64,000 nt of DNA from Corticium candelabrum (taxonomy: Eukaryota; Porifera; Homoscleromorpha; Homosclerophorida; Plakinidae). The stretch covers positions 43,501 through 107,500 of the forward strand of contig NC_085092.1 in NCBI RefSeq assembly GCF_963422355.1, written 5' to 3'. Below the pieces are notes generated by a model. The model was not told where the DNA came from and made no database searches. It saw only the letters and a list, made by a program, of their open reading frames with translations. Each line of letters begins with the position of its first letter. Positions within the stretch are counted from its first letter, which is position 1. Of this stretch, positions 10,350 to 19,851 are shown piece after piece. Made by a program: the position numbers and the translations under genes.

Positions 10350-10701
10350 CCATTCGCATTGCCCTGGCCGACGCAAGTAGATAATGAGAAAGGACAGGCT
10401 CAAGGAGTGCTCTTTAGATCTTTATTGTTAATTGTATTGGCCCAAATGGTGTCAGGTATAATCATTGTAGTAAACATCGAGAGTACAGAGACTATCATTG
10501 ACAATGACGTAACGTTTAATTAGATCACAACTTTAAAGATCATTAGTGGTTACAGGAAACTTTGATACACAGACGTCTTATTGCTAAGGTTAGGGTTAGG
10601 GTTAGCTCCCGCTGCTGAATTGATGTGAACCGTTTCCACTTTTAGAAATGGGAGGTCCTGCAGTTTTGAATGATACCAAGATCATCTCTCAAGAACATCG
10701 C
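10350..10701. mobile_element. TIR repeat R, left part (split by gypsy G1)
   Basis: This 350-bp block, with its continuation at 15076-15130, is present in inverted orientation at about 18420-18790. The outer ends carry related inverted termini (CATTCGCATTGCCCTGGCC at the left, its approximate complement GGCCAGGTCAACGCAAATAG at the right), as expected of a non-autonomous DNA transposon. It contains a short TTAGGG run (10589-10605) that the inverted copy lacks. No coding capacity was seen. Confidence 0.6.
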
Positions 10702-10760
10702 TGTGTCGTTCTATTGTCTACACGCAGAGGGCCGAGTCTGTGCACGCCCATTACCCAACA
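10702..10760 (-). repeat. 3' LTR of G1
   Basis: 59 bp. Follows the purine tract at 10761-10772 in element sense and is bordered outside by ATCGC at 10697-10701. Confidence 0.85.
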
Positions 10761-10980
10761 TCCCCCCTTCACAAAATGTCCAACTTAGCAACAGAAGAAA
10801 AAGATTTACCCTGCAATTCAGTATCGTAACGTCTGTGCTAGCAACAGTATAATCACTCCTGACAACTAAGTTTAGCAAGCTAGTCTAATAATGAATATAG
10901 TCTCTAAGCCAGCTGGGAGGTTTGATGACTCGCCCACTTCTGGTTGTTGATGTTGTTTTCCCAGAGTGTAGTGAGTGGAA

Positions 10981-12137
10981 TTAACCATGGACGTTGCCTT
11001 TGACTTCTGAGTTCACCGTCGTTGGTTGAATGCGTGTAGGTGTTGATGTTTGCAATGACGATGTCGTGACTATTAGAGGCTGTTCCAATTCAACATCCTC
11101 ACTAGCCAGAGACGTAATAGTTGATGCAGGTGAGGTTTCATTGCTGTGGCGTAAGTGGTGCCTATTTCTCCTGTACACGGATGATCCCTGTTTAGTGGTC
11201 ACTTTATATGACCTATTCGACAAGACTTTAGACACAACTGTCTTCTTCCATTCGCCACTTTCAAATAGTTGTATGCGGACTGTTTGTCCTGGCAATAACT
11301 CTGAGAGATCCCTCGCTGCCCTATTGTATGTTGTTGCCTGTTTGGCTTTGGCAGTCTGTTGCTTTTGTTCAATGCGTGCTGGAATGTGAGGTCTAAGTTG
11401 TTCGTTAGTTGATAGGGATGTTTTTGTGCAACGACCAAACAGCATTTGTGCCAGACTAGCTTGCAATGTTTCAGTAGGCGTATTCCTGAAAGCTAAAAGT
11501 GCTAGCCACAGATCACTTTGTGACTGGTACACACGTTTAAAAAGCTTTTTAACTGTTTTGATCGCATTTTCTGCCTTTCCGTTTGACTGCAGATACCCTG
11601 GAGAAGAAGCGGTAAGATGGAACTGCCACTCCTTTGCAAACTCGCAAAACTCCTGACAGCTAAATTGCGGACCATTACCTGTGACCACAATATCCGGAAC
11701 ACCATGACAAGAGAATTGTTGTGTGAGCCGCCTAATTACTGATATCGATGTTGTATTGGAAAGACGGATGACCTCAGCAAAATTGCTGTAGTATCCACTG
11801 TTGCTAGCAAATCTTTCCCATACAAAGAGCACAAATCTACCCTCAAACTTTCTTTCTGTTGTTTCTGGTCTAGCGACCGGCATGTCTCGCACTGACAGAT
11901 ATATGACTTCACCTCGGAATTCATCTTAGGCCAATATAAGCACTCTCGGGAACTGAGCAGACAACCATTGATACTGATGTGTGACTCGTGCATCTTTCTG
12001 AGCGTTTCAGCTCTCATCGATTTAGGAATAATCACCCTGTGTTCTCGAAAACCTATTCTGTCTTGTACTGATAACTCATCTCTCACCTGAAAATATGGCT
12101 TGAGCGATTCTAGTAAAACTGTTTTGTCTCTGGCCAT
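10981..12137 (-). pseudogene. G1 integrase (broken)
   Basis: The N-terminal HHCC zinc domain (MHESH ... CQCETC) is in the block at 11736-12137 and the catalytic core plus C-terminal domain is in the block at 10981-11892, in another frame. In the core, the second catalytic Asp is replaced: the usual DNGPQF reads GNGPQF. The Glu-bearing NGKAEN motif is kept. A GQTVRI..F..GEW segment and YKV..KQG..YRRNR form the usual C-terminal tail. With a frameshift and a lost catalytic residue it cannot be active. Confidence 0.85.
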
Positions 12138-12376
12138 CCTGCCTGTATGACTTGTATCAAGACTTGTAAATCATTGTCCTTTTGTGTCTCTATCTTCATA
12201 GTACTCTTGGCATCATCCAATACTGGTACACTCTCTATCATATTAATTTTCTCCAGCTCTTGTTGAAACTTCAAGACTCTAAATCTGGTTCTCCCGTTGA
12301 TGTCTCCGGCAAGTAGGCTCTTGATAGAGCATCGGCAATATGCATGTTCTTGCCTTGTCAATATGTGATAGTCACG

Positions 12377-13582
12377 TCATACTGTTTTAAAACGTAGAAA
12401 CATTCTCTGCAAGCGTTTAGGTGCTTCATAAAGCGCTTTTCTCACTATTATCTCAAGAGGTTTGTGGTCTGATTCAACGGTGACCGATCTTCCATAGGTA
12501 TAATAATGGAACCAATCCATTGCAAAGACTATGGCAAGTAGCTCTTTGTCAATCTGAGCGTACTGGCATTCTGTGGGTGTGAGAGCGTGGCTTGCATATT
12601 CCACAGGGCATCCGTCCTGTAACAATGCTGCTCCAAGTCCCGTACTGGACGCATCGCATTGCACTGTGACTGCAATAGTTGGATCAAAATACTTCAACGT
12701 CGGTACTTCACACGACTGATTTCAACCGGTCCACTGCCAGGCCGTGCCCTTCGACCATTCCCACTCCACCTCTTTGTGTGTTAGGTCTCGCAATGGCTTG
12801 CATAAATCACCCAACTTGTCTGTGAATCGCGGCAGGTAATTGACCATCCCCAGAATTCGACGTACCCCAGCGACGTCAGTAAGACGTGGCATCTAATTTT
12901 CTGAGGGTCTGCCATGAGACCATCACTCATTAGCAGATGCCCCATATATACCAATGTCTGTAGCCGCAAGCAAAATTTGTCTTTGTTGAGCTTGATCCCA
13001 GTCTCATTGCATTGTTTTAGTAGAGTATGTAGTTTCTGATTGTGGTCTTGCTCTGCTACAGCAATAGTTAGTCCTTCACCTGCAACTAGTATGTCATCCG
13101 CGATGACGTATACGCCACGCAATCCTTCCAACAATTGATGATACCCCAAAAGGCATGCACTTCCACTAGTATCGCCCAAAGGGTGTACCAAACGATGTAA
13201 GCACTCGCGACACTGCATCTAATTCCAAATGCCAAAATCCGTTGCGGACGTCTGCTATGGTAAAAACCTTTGCTTTCGCTAGCGAGGGCAGGACATCATC
13301 GAGAGTTGGCACTGGATAATAGCTGCGTTTTAACACTTTATTCAATGGTTTAGGAACCAGACAGATTCAGACTGTTCCGTTTGGTTTCTTCACTAGTACT
13401 AAACTCGACACCCAGTCAGTGGGTTTCTCCACCATTTGTATTACATCCAGCCGCTCTGAACGATCTAGTACTTCGCGCAACTGTTGCTTCATAACAAGAG
13501 GAATCTTTCGTATAGACGCCTGCATATTTGTGACTGCAGAATCGACATCTGGTGGAGTTGCCCTGGAATAGTCCCAGTTCAT
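12377..13582 (-). pseudogene. G1 reverse transcriptase and RNase H (broken)
   Basis: The RT part lies at 12781-13582 in fragments. EKPTDWVSSLVLVKKPNGTV opens the domain and VIADDILVAG carries the catalytic DD (13090-13110). RNase H lies at 12377-12697, with VQCDASSTGLGAALLQDG, LLAIVFAM and ESDHKPLE, i.e. its catalytic D, E and D residues are present. Several frameshifts and stops separate the fragments. The order RT, RNase H, integrase places it in Ty3/gypsy. Confidence 0.85.
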
Positions 13583-14985
13583 TCACCCTTAAAGACTTCC
13601 TGATATGCATCCACTATCTGCTTCATGTCAGTACAACCCGACGACGACGTGCTAGCTCCTTCACTGATAAATTGAATATGATCATATTCAACTTTGGCCA
13701 ACGCCATTGCCTGCGTGTTCCTTGCGCCAAGAATTGAGGTTTGAGCCTTGTTAACCACTACAAAATTGCTGACATACGTTACCGTGGTTTTCGGGTTTTC
13801 TATTGTAAGTGTGCTTACCCCGAGCGGTCGCATCTTGTGTTGACTATACATAGACAGCATCTGCTTGGTTGGCCGTATCTCATGTGTCTCAGGAAGGTCT
13901 GTCTACCTTTCTAATAACATTGCATGTCGCTCCAGTTATCTAGTTGAAACGGACGGGCCTCGAATTCCCTTTCACCAACAACGTCACATAAATCTGGCAT
14001 TCAAACCTACTAGTAGAACTTGAGACTGAGTTTACAGCTTCCACATCAGGTGTCACTGTAACTGTCATGATTTGTTGTTCATCATCACCTTCGTCATAGC
14101 TGTCTTCATGTGTCGTTTACTCATTGTATATTTTCTGTGGCACTCATAGCATGGGAACTTCCAGATCTTTGACACACGCAAGCAAAATGATTTCTTTCCA
14201 CATGACATGCACGTTTTCCCAAAAGCTAAGCATTTGCCTCTACCCCTACCATGCCTCAAACCACAATATCTGCAATCAGGAGAAGAGATCATTGGACTCT
14301 GGTTCTTACCACGTTTTGACCCAGTTTGACTAACTCCATGTATCTCTTGTTCTTCACTCATACTTTTTATCTGCTGAGCAGCTACTTCACTAGCTCAACA
14401 CAAATTAATGCAACTGGACAATGTGAGTGTTTTCTTCTGAAGCAGCTGTTTACACGAACAGCTATCACGGATACCACACACAATCCTGGCACGTAAAAGT
14501 TCACTCTCCATTGGACCAAAAGCACAGCGGCTGACAAGCTCTCTACGTTTGTCAGATAAGTCTCAGAACTTTCATGCTCTGTCTGATCTCTTCTATTGAA
14601 TACGTAGGGGTCGTAAATTACATTAGCCTCACCAACACAATGTCGTTCCATCAGAGTCAGAATCGTGGTCATATCGATCTTGCTTTCCGGATTGGGAAAC
14701 TGCAAGCTGTTGTATATTTTCAACGCATCTTGTCATAAACACGTGACGAACATCACTACCCTGTATGTCGTAGATGTCTCTCCGAGATCCGCAATAACCT
14801 CGTATGCCTTCCAGATCTGCCGCCAAGCCTTCCAGTTTTGTGCTAGGTCGCCTCTTACTTTCAGAGGTACGGGTGGCGGAAAATACTCTGAGTCTGGTGT
14901 GGGCATCGTTCTGCCATTCCAAGCGCAGGTGAGGCCTCCGCCTTTACCTTATCGCTATCCATTGTCTTGTTCAGTCAAATTTTCG
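13579..14985 (-). pseudogene. G1 Gag and protease region (broken)
   Basis: Gag begins near the ATG at 14961 (MDSDKVKAE) just after the primer-binding site and continues in pieces at 14629-14922 and 14382-14723. A WRQIWKAYEVIADLG stretch is typical of metazoan gypsy Gag. The zinc-knuckle region lies at 14065-14361 (CRYCGLRHGRGRGKCLAFG and CMSCGKK). The spacer and protease region follows at 13579-13860 and shows no clear DTG/DSG triad by eye. Multiple frameshifts are present. Confidence 0.75.
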
Positions 14986-14997
14986 CAAGTTTCGACT

Positions 14998-15011
14998 CAC
15001 TTCTGACACCA
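14998..15011 (-). other. Primer-binding site of G1
   Basis: TGGTGTCAGAAGTG on the minus strand, directly after the 5' LTR. It starts TGG, as expected for pairing to the CCA end of a tRNA. It looks like a tRNA-Leu-type sequence, but that identity was not checked. Confidence 0.6.
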
Positions 15012-15070
15012 TGTGTCGTTCCATTGTCTACATGCAGAGGGCAGAGACTGCGCATGCCCATCACCCAACA
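15012..15070 (-). repeat. 5' LTR of G1
   Basis: 59 bp, a partner of 10702-10760, bordered by the ATCGC target duplication at 15071-15075. Confidence 0.85.
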
Positions 15071-15075
15071 ATCGC

Positions 15076-15361
15076 ATAATGAAGTTATAGGGAATTTAAG
15101 ATTGGCCAGGTCAACGCAAATAGAAAGTAGGTGTCGGTGTCCATGACCATAGGTGTCCGTGTCCATAAGTGTCCATGCCTGTGTCCCTGTTTCTCTCTTG
15201 CAATGTGTTTCTGTTCTTGTCTCACTCTTTTCGTGCTGCCATGGTGTCCATAGATGTGGTGTCTTTCGCTTTTTTGCGTGTCTTTGCCAACCACATTCCC
15301 TCTTCTATATCGCTGTTGTGGGGTCTTCCTTGTTGTCCTCTCGGTTGTCTTCTGGGACTTA
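15076..15361. repeat. TIR repeat R, right end, then minisatellite remnant and Lys-rich tract
   Basis: 15076-15130 completes repeat R. 15129-15185 resumes the GTGTCC/ATAGGT minisatellite. 15188-15250 (TCTTGCAATGTGTTTCTG ...) repeats in direct orientation a block at about 10078-10135, so the flanks of the insertion were already locally duplicated. The minus strand of 15190-15361 encodes a Lys/Arg-rich, low-complexity peptide of uncertain meaning. Confidence 0.55.
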
Positions 15362-17331
15362 CAGACTTGGACAAAATTATAGGGACACCCCGCTGTGGAT
15401 ATGTAGTAACACAATAATTAGGTCACAATTTACCAACTATCAATATTGTTAAGAACTTAATAGTTACCGCGTTGATTGTTAGGCTTCTTGAGAATACTGT
15501 AGACCCTAAATTGTTTTCTTTACGTTTCGCATTGTGGAAAACGAGACCAAAAAGTGTATGATGTCACGACTGCGTAAGCGTCGTAAGTTAGACTCTCTCT
15601 GATTTTGTTTAGTGGCTTTTAAAAAAGCCGGTTTTAATAACACGAAGGAAATTGAAGCTCTTCACCAGTTCCTCAGTACCGAGCGTTCTCGCCTCTCGCC
15701 TTCCTGATTGCGTCCAAACGTCGCGGAACACATTCTGCCAAGTTCCAGACACGCGCGGCTGGAATCTGCTGCCACGCCTCTTGTAGAACATTCCAGAGCT
15801 CAGCTGCAGTTCTCGGTTTGCGATGGTTGGCAGCAGTTTTGAGTTCATGCCACAAGTTCTCAATTGGATTTGCATCAGGCGATTTTGGCGGCCAGTCCAG
15901 CAGTGTGACGTCATGCTGGCGTAGCCATTGTCTTGTTGACCGAGACATGTGGATTGGCGCGTTGTCCTGCTGGAAGACAAAGTCGTCTCCTATCAGTGCC
16001 GCTGCGTCTGTAAGCATGTGCTCTTCCAGAACCTGTTGGTACGCCATGCTGTCCAAACAACCTTCCAGTTTCACCAGAGACGCCACACCATGCCAACACA
16101 TCGATCCCCACAACATCACACTAGCCGCATGCTGGACCGTACGATCACAACATTCAGGGAGAAATTCCTCACCTTTGCGACGCCAAACGTACAGAGCACC
16201 ATCGTTTCCTATGCTGACTTTTGACTCATCTGTAAAAAGAACAGATTTCCAGTCATCCAAAGTCCATTGTGTGTGAGTGGTTGCCCATCCCAGTCGCAAA
16301 CGCCGATGGTTTTCTGTTAGCAGTGGGTTTTTCTAGGCCTCCGAGCGTTCACTCCTGTCTCACTGAGACGACAACGGACTACTCTACTTGACACCTGCTT
16401 GCCGGTTTCATCAGCCAGCTGATACGAGAGCAGTCGTGATGGTGCTCTGCGGTTCTGCAGTGCCATTCTCTTAGTCGATGATCTTCCCAGATTGTCGTTG
16501 CCTTCCCACGTCCAGGTCGTTTTTCATAATCGCTGCTGCCATGGGAAAGCCGTTGCAGGCACCGATGAACCGAATTCCTGGAGCGGCGGACAAAAGCTGC
16601 GATCTGACGCACAGAATGGCCAACTGAGTGAAGGGCTTCAATTTTCCCTCGCGTTTTTGGACTCAACTGTTTGCCTCGAGGCATCGCTGCAACTCGTCAA
16701 ATATCTCACGAAACAAGATCTGCAACTGCATGCAGTGGTTTTAGTGCAGCTGACATTTTGGCGGTAGCAGTTTGAGATTTTGCTACGTAAAACGTGGACC
16801 GGAAGTGGCATGTCAATGTTCTTTTGTTGCTATAACTTTTTTAGTTTTTGTCTTAGCAGGATTTTTTGTAATTCATTAGTGTCACATGATTATTGAATAC
16901 GTTGAAGTTTGTTTATTGATTAAAATGGCAAAACAATTCAAATTGTGATCACATGCGCGAAATCAATGCGCAAAAACAGATGATTCGCCTTTTTTCATAA
17001 TGTTGATAAGAGGACCCACAAAATTGCTTTCACTCTCTACTACAGAGCATTCTTAGATTGTACGCCAAGAATGAGCATCAAAGAACGATGAACGTGTACA
17101 AAGACAAGAAAAGTACGAATGGCCATCTTCCTTCTTCAAAGCAAACTAGATGCGCAGTAGGTAGTAAGTACAGCTGCAGTCTTAAACTCAAGCTATGTTA
17201 CATACTAACAATGGCGCAATCCATGAAAAAAGAAATTCGAAAAACATTTGGTTTTGCTAGAGAAAAATTCAGTGCCAAAGTTAGACTAGACACAAAAATG
17301 CCAGGTGTCCCTATAATTTTGTCCAAGTCTG
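15362..17331 (-). mobile_element. Tc1/mariner transposon (Tc1-A), DD34E
   Basis: A 1,970-bp element with TIRs of at least 28 bp starting CAGACTTGGACAAAAT (15362-15389, inverted at 17304-17331), flanked by TA on both sides (15360-15361 and 17332-17333). It encodes a Tc1-type transposase on the minus strand (next entry). Boundaries are set by the exact TIR match and the TA duplications. It is inserted in the foreign DNA inside G0. Confidence 0.92.
15670..16684 (-). pseudogene. Tc1-A transposase (frameshifted)
   Basis: The N-terminal half (ATG at 16684, MPRGKQLSPKTRG) carries the bipartite paired-like helix-turn-helix DNA-binding region. The catalytic half at 15673-16299 shows LFTDESK, FQQDNAPIH and SPDANPIENLW. 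The spacing between the second Asp and the Glu is 34 residues, the DD34E signature of the Tc1 family. Between the halves (about 16300-16500) the frame is lost to indels and a stop, so the gene is inactive although all three catalytic residues remain. Confidence 0.9.
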
Positions 17332-17333
17332 TA

Positions 17334-17820
17334 GATGTGGCCTTCGTCTCAAACAGGTGTAGGTTCGAGCACAATACGCATAGCTTTGTTTTTGCTTTTG
17401 GTCATTCTGATAGCTAGAGTGCGCAGCACCATGGGTTGCTCAAGCAAGGATGGAGTAGCTTGTAGTATCTCTTCGACAAACCCATTGGAGGAGTATGGAA
17501 GCCCTTCGATCTCGAACGCAATCTTTTGGGTATGCAATCTATTGGGTATTCCGGTACGTATATCTACCATAGGCCTCTATGCAGAACTCGGTGTTTGCAG
17601 GTAGTGTCTCCAGTCTTTTGCGCTTCTTGCTGTTGGGTGTTGGCAATACTCGCATGCCTCCTTTTGCATGTTGGACAAGAACGATAACCGCCGGCTGATC
17701 TCTTTTCTTGGTCTGGTTGGTTCGTATGTCTCCGAGGTGGCATCGAATAGGATTGATCGCAGCACCTAAGGCGGCTATTCCTCCAACAGCTTCGATCGCT
17801 CTGTGGAGGAATCCACCCAT
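17334..17820 (-). pseudogene. Unidentified gene, two overlapping frames joined by a frameshift
   Basis: One frame starts at the ATG at 17820 (MGGFLHRAIEAVGGIAALGAA), has a Lys/Arg-rich middle (NSKKRKR), and ends at 17539. A second starts at 17570 (MVDIRTGIPNRL) and ends at 17349. Together they read like one protein of roughly 160 residues split by a shift near 17560. The N-terminus is a Gly/Ala-rich amphipathic segment and the middle is basic. The Tc1-A insertion begins immediately downstream. I do not recognise the family. Small capsid-associated proteins of DNA viruses or virus-like transposons can look like this, but that is speculation. Confidence 0.35.
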
Positions 17821-17891
17821 GATGGGACTTGTCTATCGGGTACAGGAACAAGATGGATTTTTCTATTCGATGGAACATTTGTCATAGATAA

Positions 17892-18260
17892 TTAATTGCC
17901 TACACTACACCAAACGCTACAGGTCGAGCATTTTTGTAGCGTTTGAGTAGAGATAGTCGTTCCATAGTGTGAGTTGTGCAGTTGGTTTGCGTGCTGTACT
18001 AGACTAACATGACATCCTAGACTAAAAATTTTGACGACCCAAAAATTGTGGAAACTCATCATATGACAACTAGTTGGACCAATATTTTGAGCCCTGCTAT
18101 ATGGCTTATTGGCATACCGACCGACTCCTCTCCGTAACTGATATAGTCCAGCAGAATGACTTATGTGTAGAAAGTTACGAACAACACTTTCTATACCTCC
18201 GGAACAAAGAAAATCGTTGATACCGGATTTAACAGCATTACCAAAAAAGAAAGTACTCAA
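17892..18260 (-). CDS. Unidentified ORF, 122 aa
   Basis: An open minus-strand frame starting at the ATG at 18260 (MSTFFFGNAVKSGINDFL) and reading through GVGRYANKPYSRAQN. It lies just upstream of the broken gene at 17334-17820 on the same strand, so the two may once have formed one transcription unit. There are no recognised domains. The C-terminal third (from about HVSLVQHANQ) looks less protein-like. Chance reading cannot be excluded. Confidence 0.3.
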   Translation of the reverse strand: MSTFFFGNAVKSGINDFLCSGGIESVVRNFLHISHSAGLYQLRRGVGRYANKPYSRAQNIGPTSCHMMSFHNFWVVKIFSLGCHVSLVQHANQLHNSHYGTTISTQTLQKCSTCSVWCSVGN

Positions 18261-18419
18261 AAGAAGAAAGAAAAGAAATTTTGATGAATGCCATAGAGTC
18301 AGACCATGATTTTTGAGGCGTGCAATCGCTCTCGCACTCCATAACGCGCCTGAAACCTGTTCTTGGAGTGCGATTTGTCGCTCTCCCGAGTCTTTTCGCT
18401 AGACATTTAAGTTAGTGAG

Positions 18420-18790
18420 ACCTGGCCGATCGTAAATTCCCTATAGCTTCGTTACGCGATGTTCTGGAGAGATGATCCTTGGTATCATTCAAAACTGCAG
18501 AACCTCCTATTTCTAAAAGTGGAAACGATTGACATCAATCTAGCAGCGGCTAGTGATAAGACGTCTGCATATCAAAGTTCCTGCAACCACTAATGATCCT
18601 TAAAAATGTGATCTAATTACTGGACAGTAGCAGTCTCTGTACTCTGGATGTTTACAATGATGTATACCTGACACCGTCAATACAATTAACACTAAAGATC
18701 TAAAGAGCACTCCTGAAGGCTGAACTTTCTCATTATCTACTTTCTCATTATCTACTTCGGTCGGCCAGGTCAATGCGAATGGAGAGTCTG
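18420..18790. mobile_element. TIR repeat R, inverted uninterrupted copy
   Basis: Reverse complement of 10350-10701 joined directly to 15076-15115. At the position where G1 sits in the other copy it reads continuously (complement: AACATCGC then GTAACGAAG), so it is a paralogous empty site. A short CTTTCTCATTATCTA duplication occurs at 18727-18755. No coding sequence was seen. Confidence 0.7.
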
Positions 18791-18973
18791 CAGCAACTTG
18801 GCAGTGACACGCACACGCAGCACATGCCTATAGCGTGGTGTATGCACGGACAGCCAATATCACGTAGGTACTACAGTAGTTTTAGCTAGGAGTGACCTGT
18901 CAATGTCTTCAGGGCATTTGTCCACGTTCTTGGGCTGGGACATCAGCGACACCTTTGGATAAGAAATCAAGAG

Positions 18974-19123
18974 AATGGAGGACAGAGAATTAGTTGTCAA
19001 AGTCTGGTGCAAGCTATGCAGCAAGTACGTGAACAAGATCCGTCGTGACGGACGTCTCAGAGGCCAAGCCAAAACAGATATGCTGAAGTACATTGAAGGC
19101 ACGCAGCTTGTGGTCAAATAATT
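18974..19123 (+). pseudogene. hAT/KRBA2-type zinc-finger fragment
   Basis: An ATG at 18974 opens a 49-residue frame (MEDRELVVKVWCKLCSKYV ... LRGQAKTDMLKYIEGTQ) ending at a TAA near 19121. The WCKLC pair and the RGQAK motif resemble the N-terminal TTF/BED-like zinc finger of hAT-derived proteins. The distal His/Cys partners and the transposase body are missing. Confidence 0.5.
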
Positions 19124-19229
19124 GCTAGAGTAGCATATAATCCTGTATATAACATGAAATGTTGAAAAACTTAATCACTCTCCTAGCTCTCCTGGGGTCG
19201 GGTCAGGAGAGCGATTCATTACACTCCTG

Positions 19230-19614
19230 CCATTTCTAAACGTTAAGCACTGCAGAGTACGAGAATTGCTGACATTGAAGACAGGAGATAAAGTGTGGAT
19301 CACAGACATGGAGGAGAGCAGGACAGTTGTTAGGCAAGCAGCACCGAGGTCTTAGCTAACAGCTACTCCTCGTGGAACTTTTGACGAAACAGACGACAGT
19401 TAAATAGTGAAGCAGTCGAAAAGAAGATGAAATGGAGCAATCACAGTCTTCCGTCGACTCACAAGAACGTCAATCATCTTCGGACCAACTTGATGAATTC
19501 TCAAACCCTGTGCAGTCTACTGAACGACGACAGTTTGCGACAAGATCAGGGAGAACCGTCCGACGGCCAGAGATCAAACTTGTAAACGTAAACATATTTA
19601 ATTTCACTACCTAA
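19230..19614 (+). pseudogene. Ty3/gypsy integrase C-terminus (element G0 3' end)
   Basis: Plus-strand readings encode VRELLTLKTGDKVWITDM, then VRQAAPRS and TATPRGTF, and after a shift TRSGRTVRRPEIKL before the stop at 19612-19614. This is the usual end of a metazoan gypsy Pol: integrase SH3-like domain, then a Pro/Arg tail. At least one TAG and a frameshift break it. No integrase core, RNase H or RT of this element was found on the plus strand between 6584 and here. It is followed by a purine tract (GAAAGAAGAGAAGA, 19662-19675) and the 3' LTR. Confidence 0.7.
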
Positions 19615-19675
19615 TCAATACACAATTCTATTTACTTAGCACTTACATTATCTCTTCATTTGAAAGAAGAGAAGA

Positions 19676-19851
19676 TGTAGTAATGCATGCTCTACAAACA
19701 TTGTTTATACGGGACTTTTAGATACACCGGTTCAGTTTAGAAGCCTAGATAGAGTGACAACAGTACAATTGCACAAACATTGTTTATACGGGACTTTCAG
19801 ATACACCGGTTCAGTTTAGAAGCCTAGATAGAGTGACAACAGTACAATTGC
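19676..19851 (+). repeat. 3' LTR of G0 with a 79-bp tandem duplication
   Basis: The LTR starts TGTAGTAATGCATG at 19676 after the purine tract and ends ACAGTACA at 19767. ATTGC follows, then a second partial copy (about 19773-19846) that again ends ACAGTACA and is again followed by ATTGC (19847-19851). ATTGC also precedes the 5' LTR at 5883-5887. The tandem copy therefore includes LTR sequence plus the target duplication. Confidence 0.7.

Larger units (their letters stand above)
10702..15070 (-). mobile_element. Ty3/gypsy retrotransposon G1 with 59-bp LTRs
   Basis: A complete but degenerate element of 4,369 bp on the minus strand. Its LTRs are 10702-10760 and 15012-15070, each 59 bp, starting TGTTGGGT and ending GACACA in element sense and differing at 7 positions by eye. 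The target-site duplication is ATCGC (10697-10701 and 15071-15075). A primer-binding-type TGGTGTCAGAAGTG lies at 14998-15011, and a purine tract (GTGAAGGGGGGA) at 10761-10772 abuts the 3' LTR. Gag, protease, RT, RNase H and integrase occur in the normal Ty3/gypsy order. The inverted repeat copy at 18.4 kb is a paralogous empty site. Confidence 0.9.

Noticed and set aside
14998-15011. tRNA gene
   Set aside because: The tRNA-like sequence is only the short primer-binding complement next to the LTR. No cloverleaf surrounds it, and no tRNA or rRNA gene was found elsewhere by eye.
17334-18260. Possible DNA-virus minor capsid-type protein (Gly/Ala-rich amphipathic N-terminus, basic middle)
   Set aside because: Composition alone is not enough, and no capsid, ATPase, protease or polymerase gene was recognised nearby. 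Left as unidentified.
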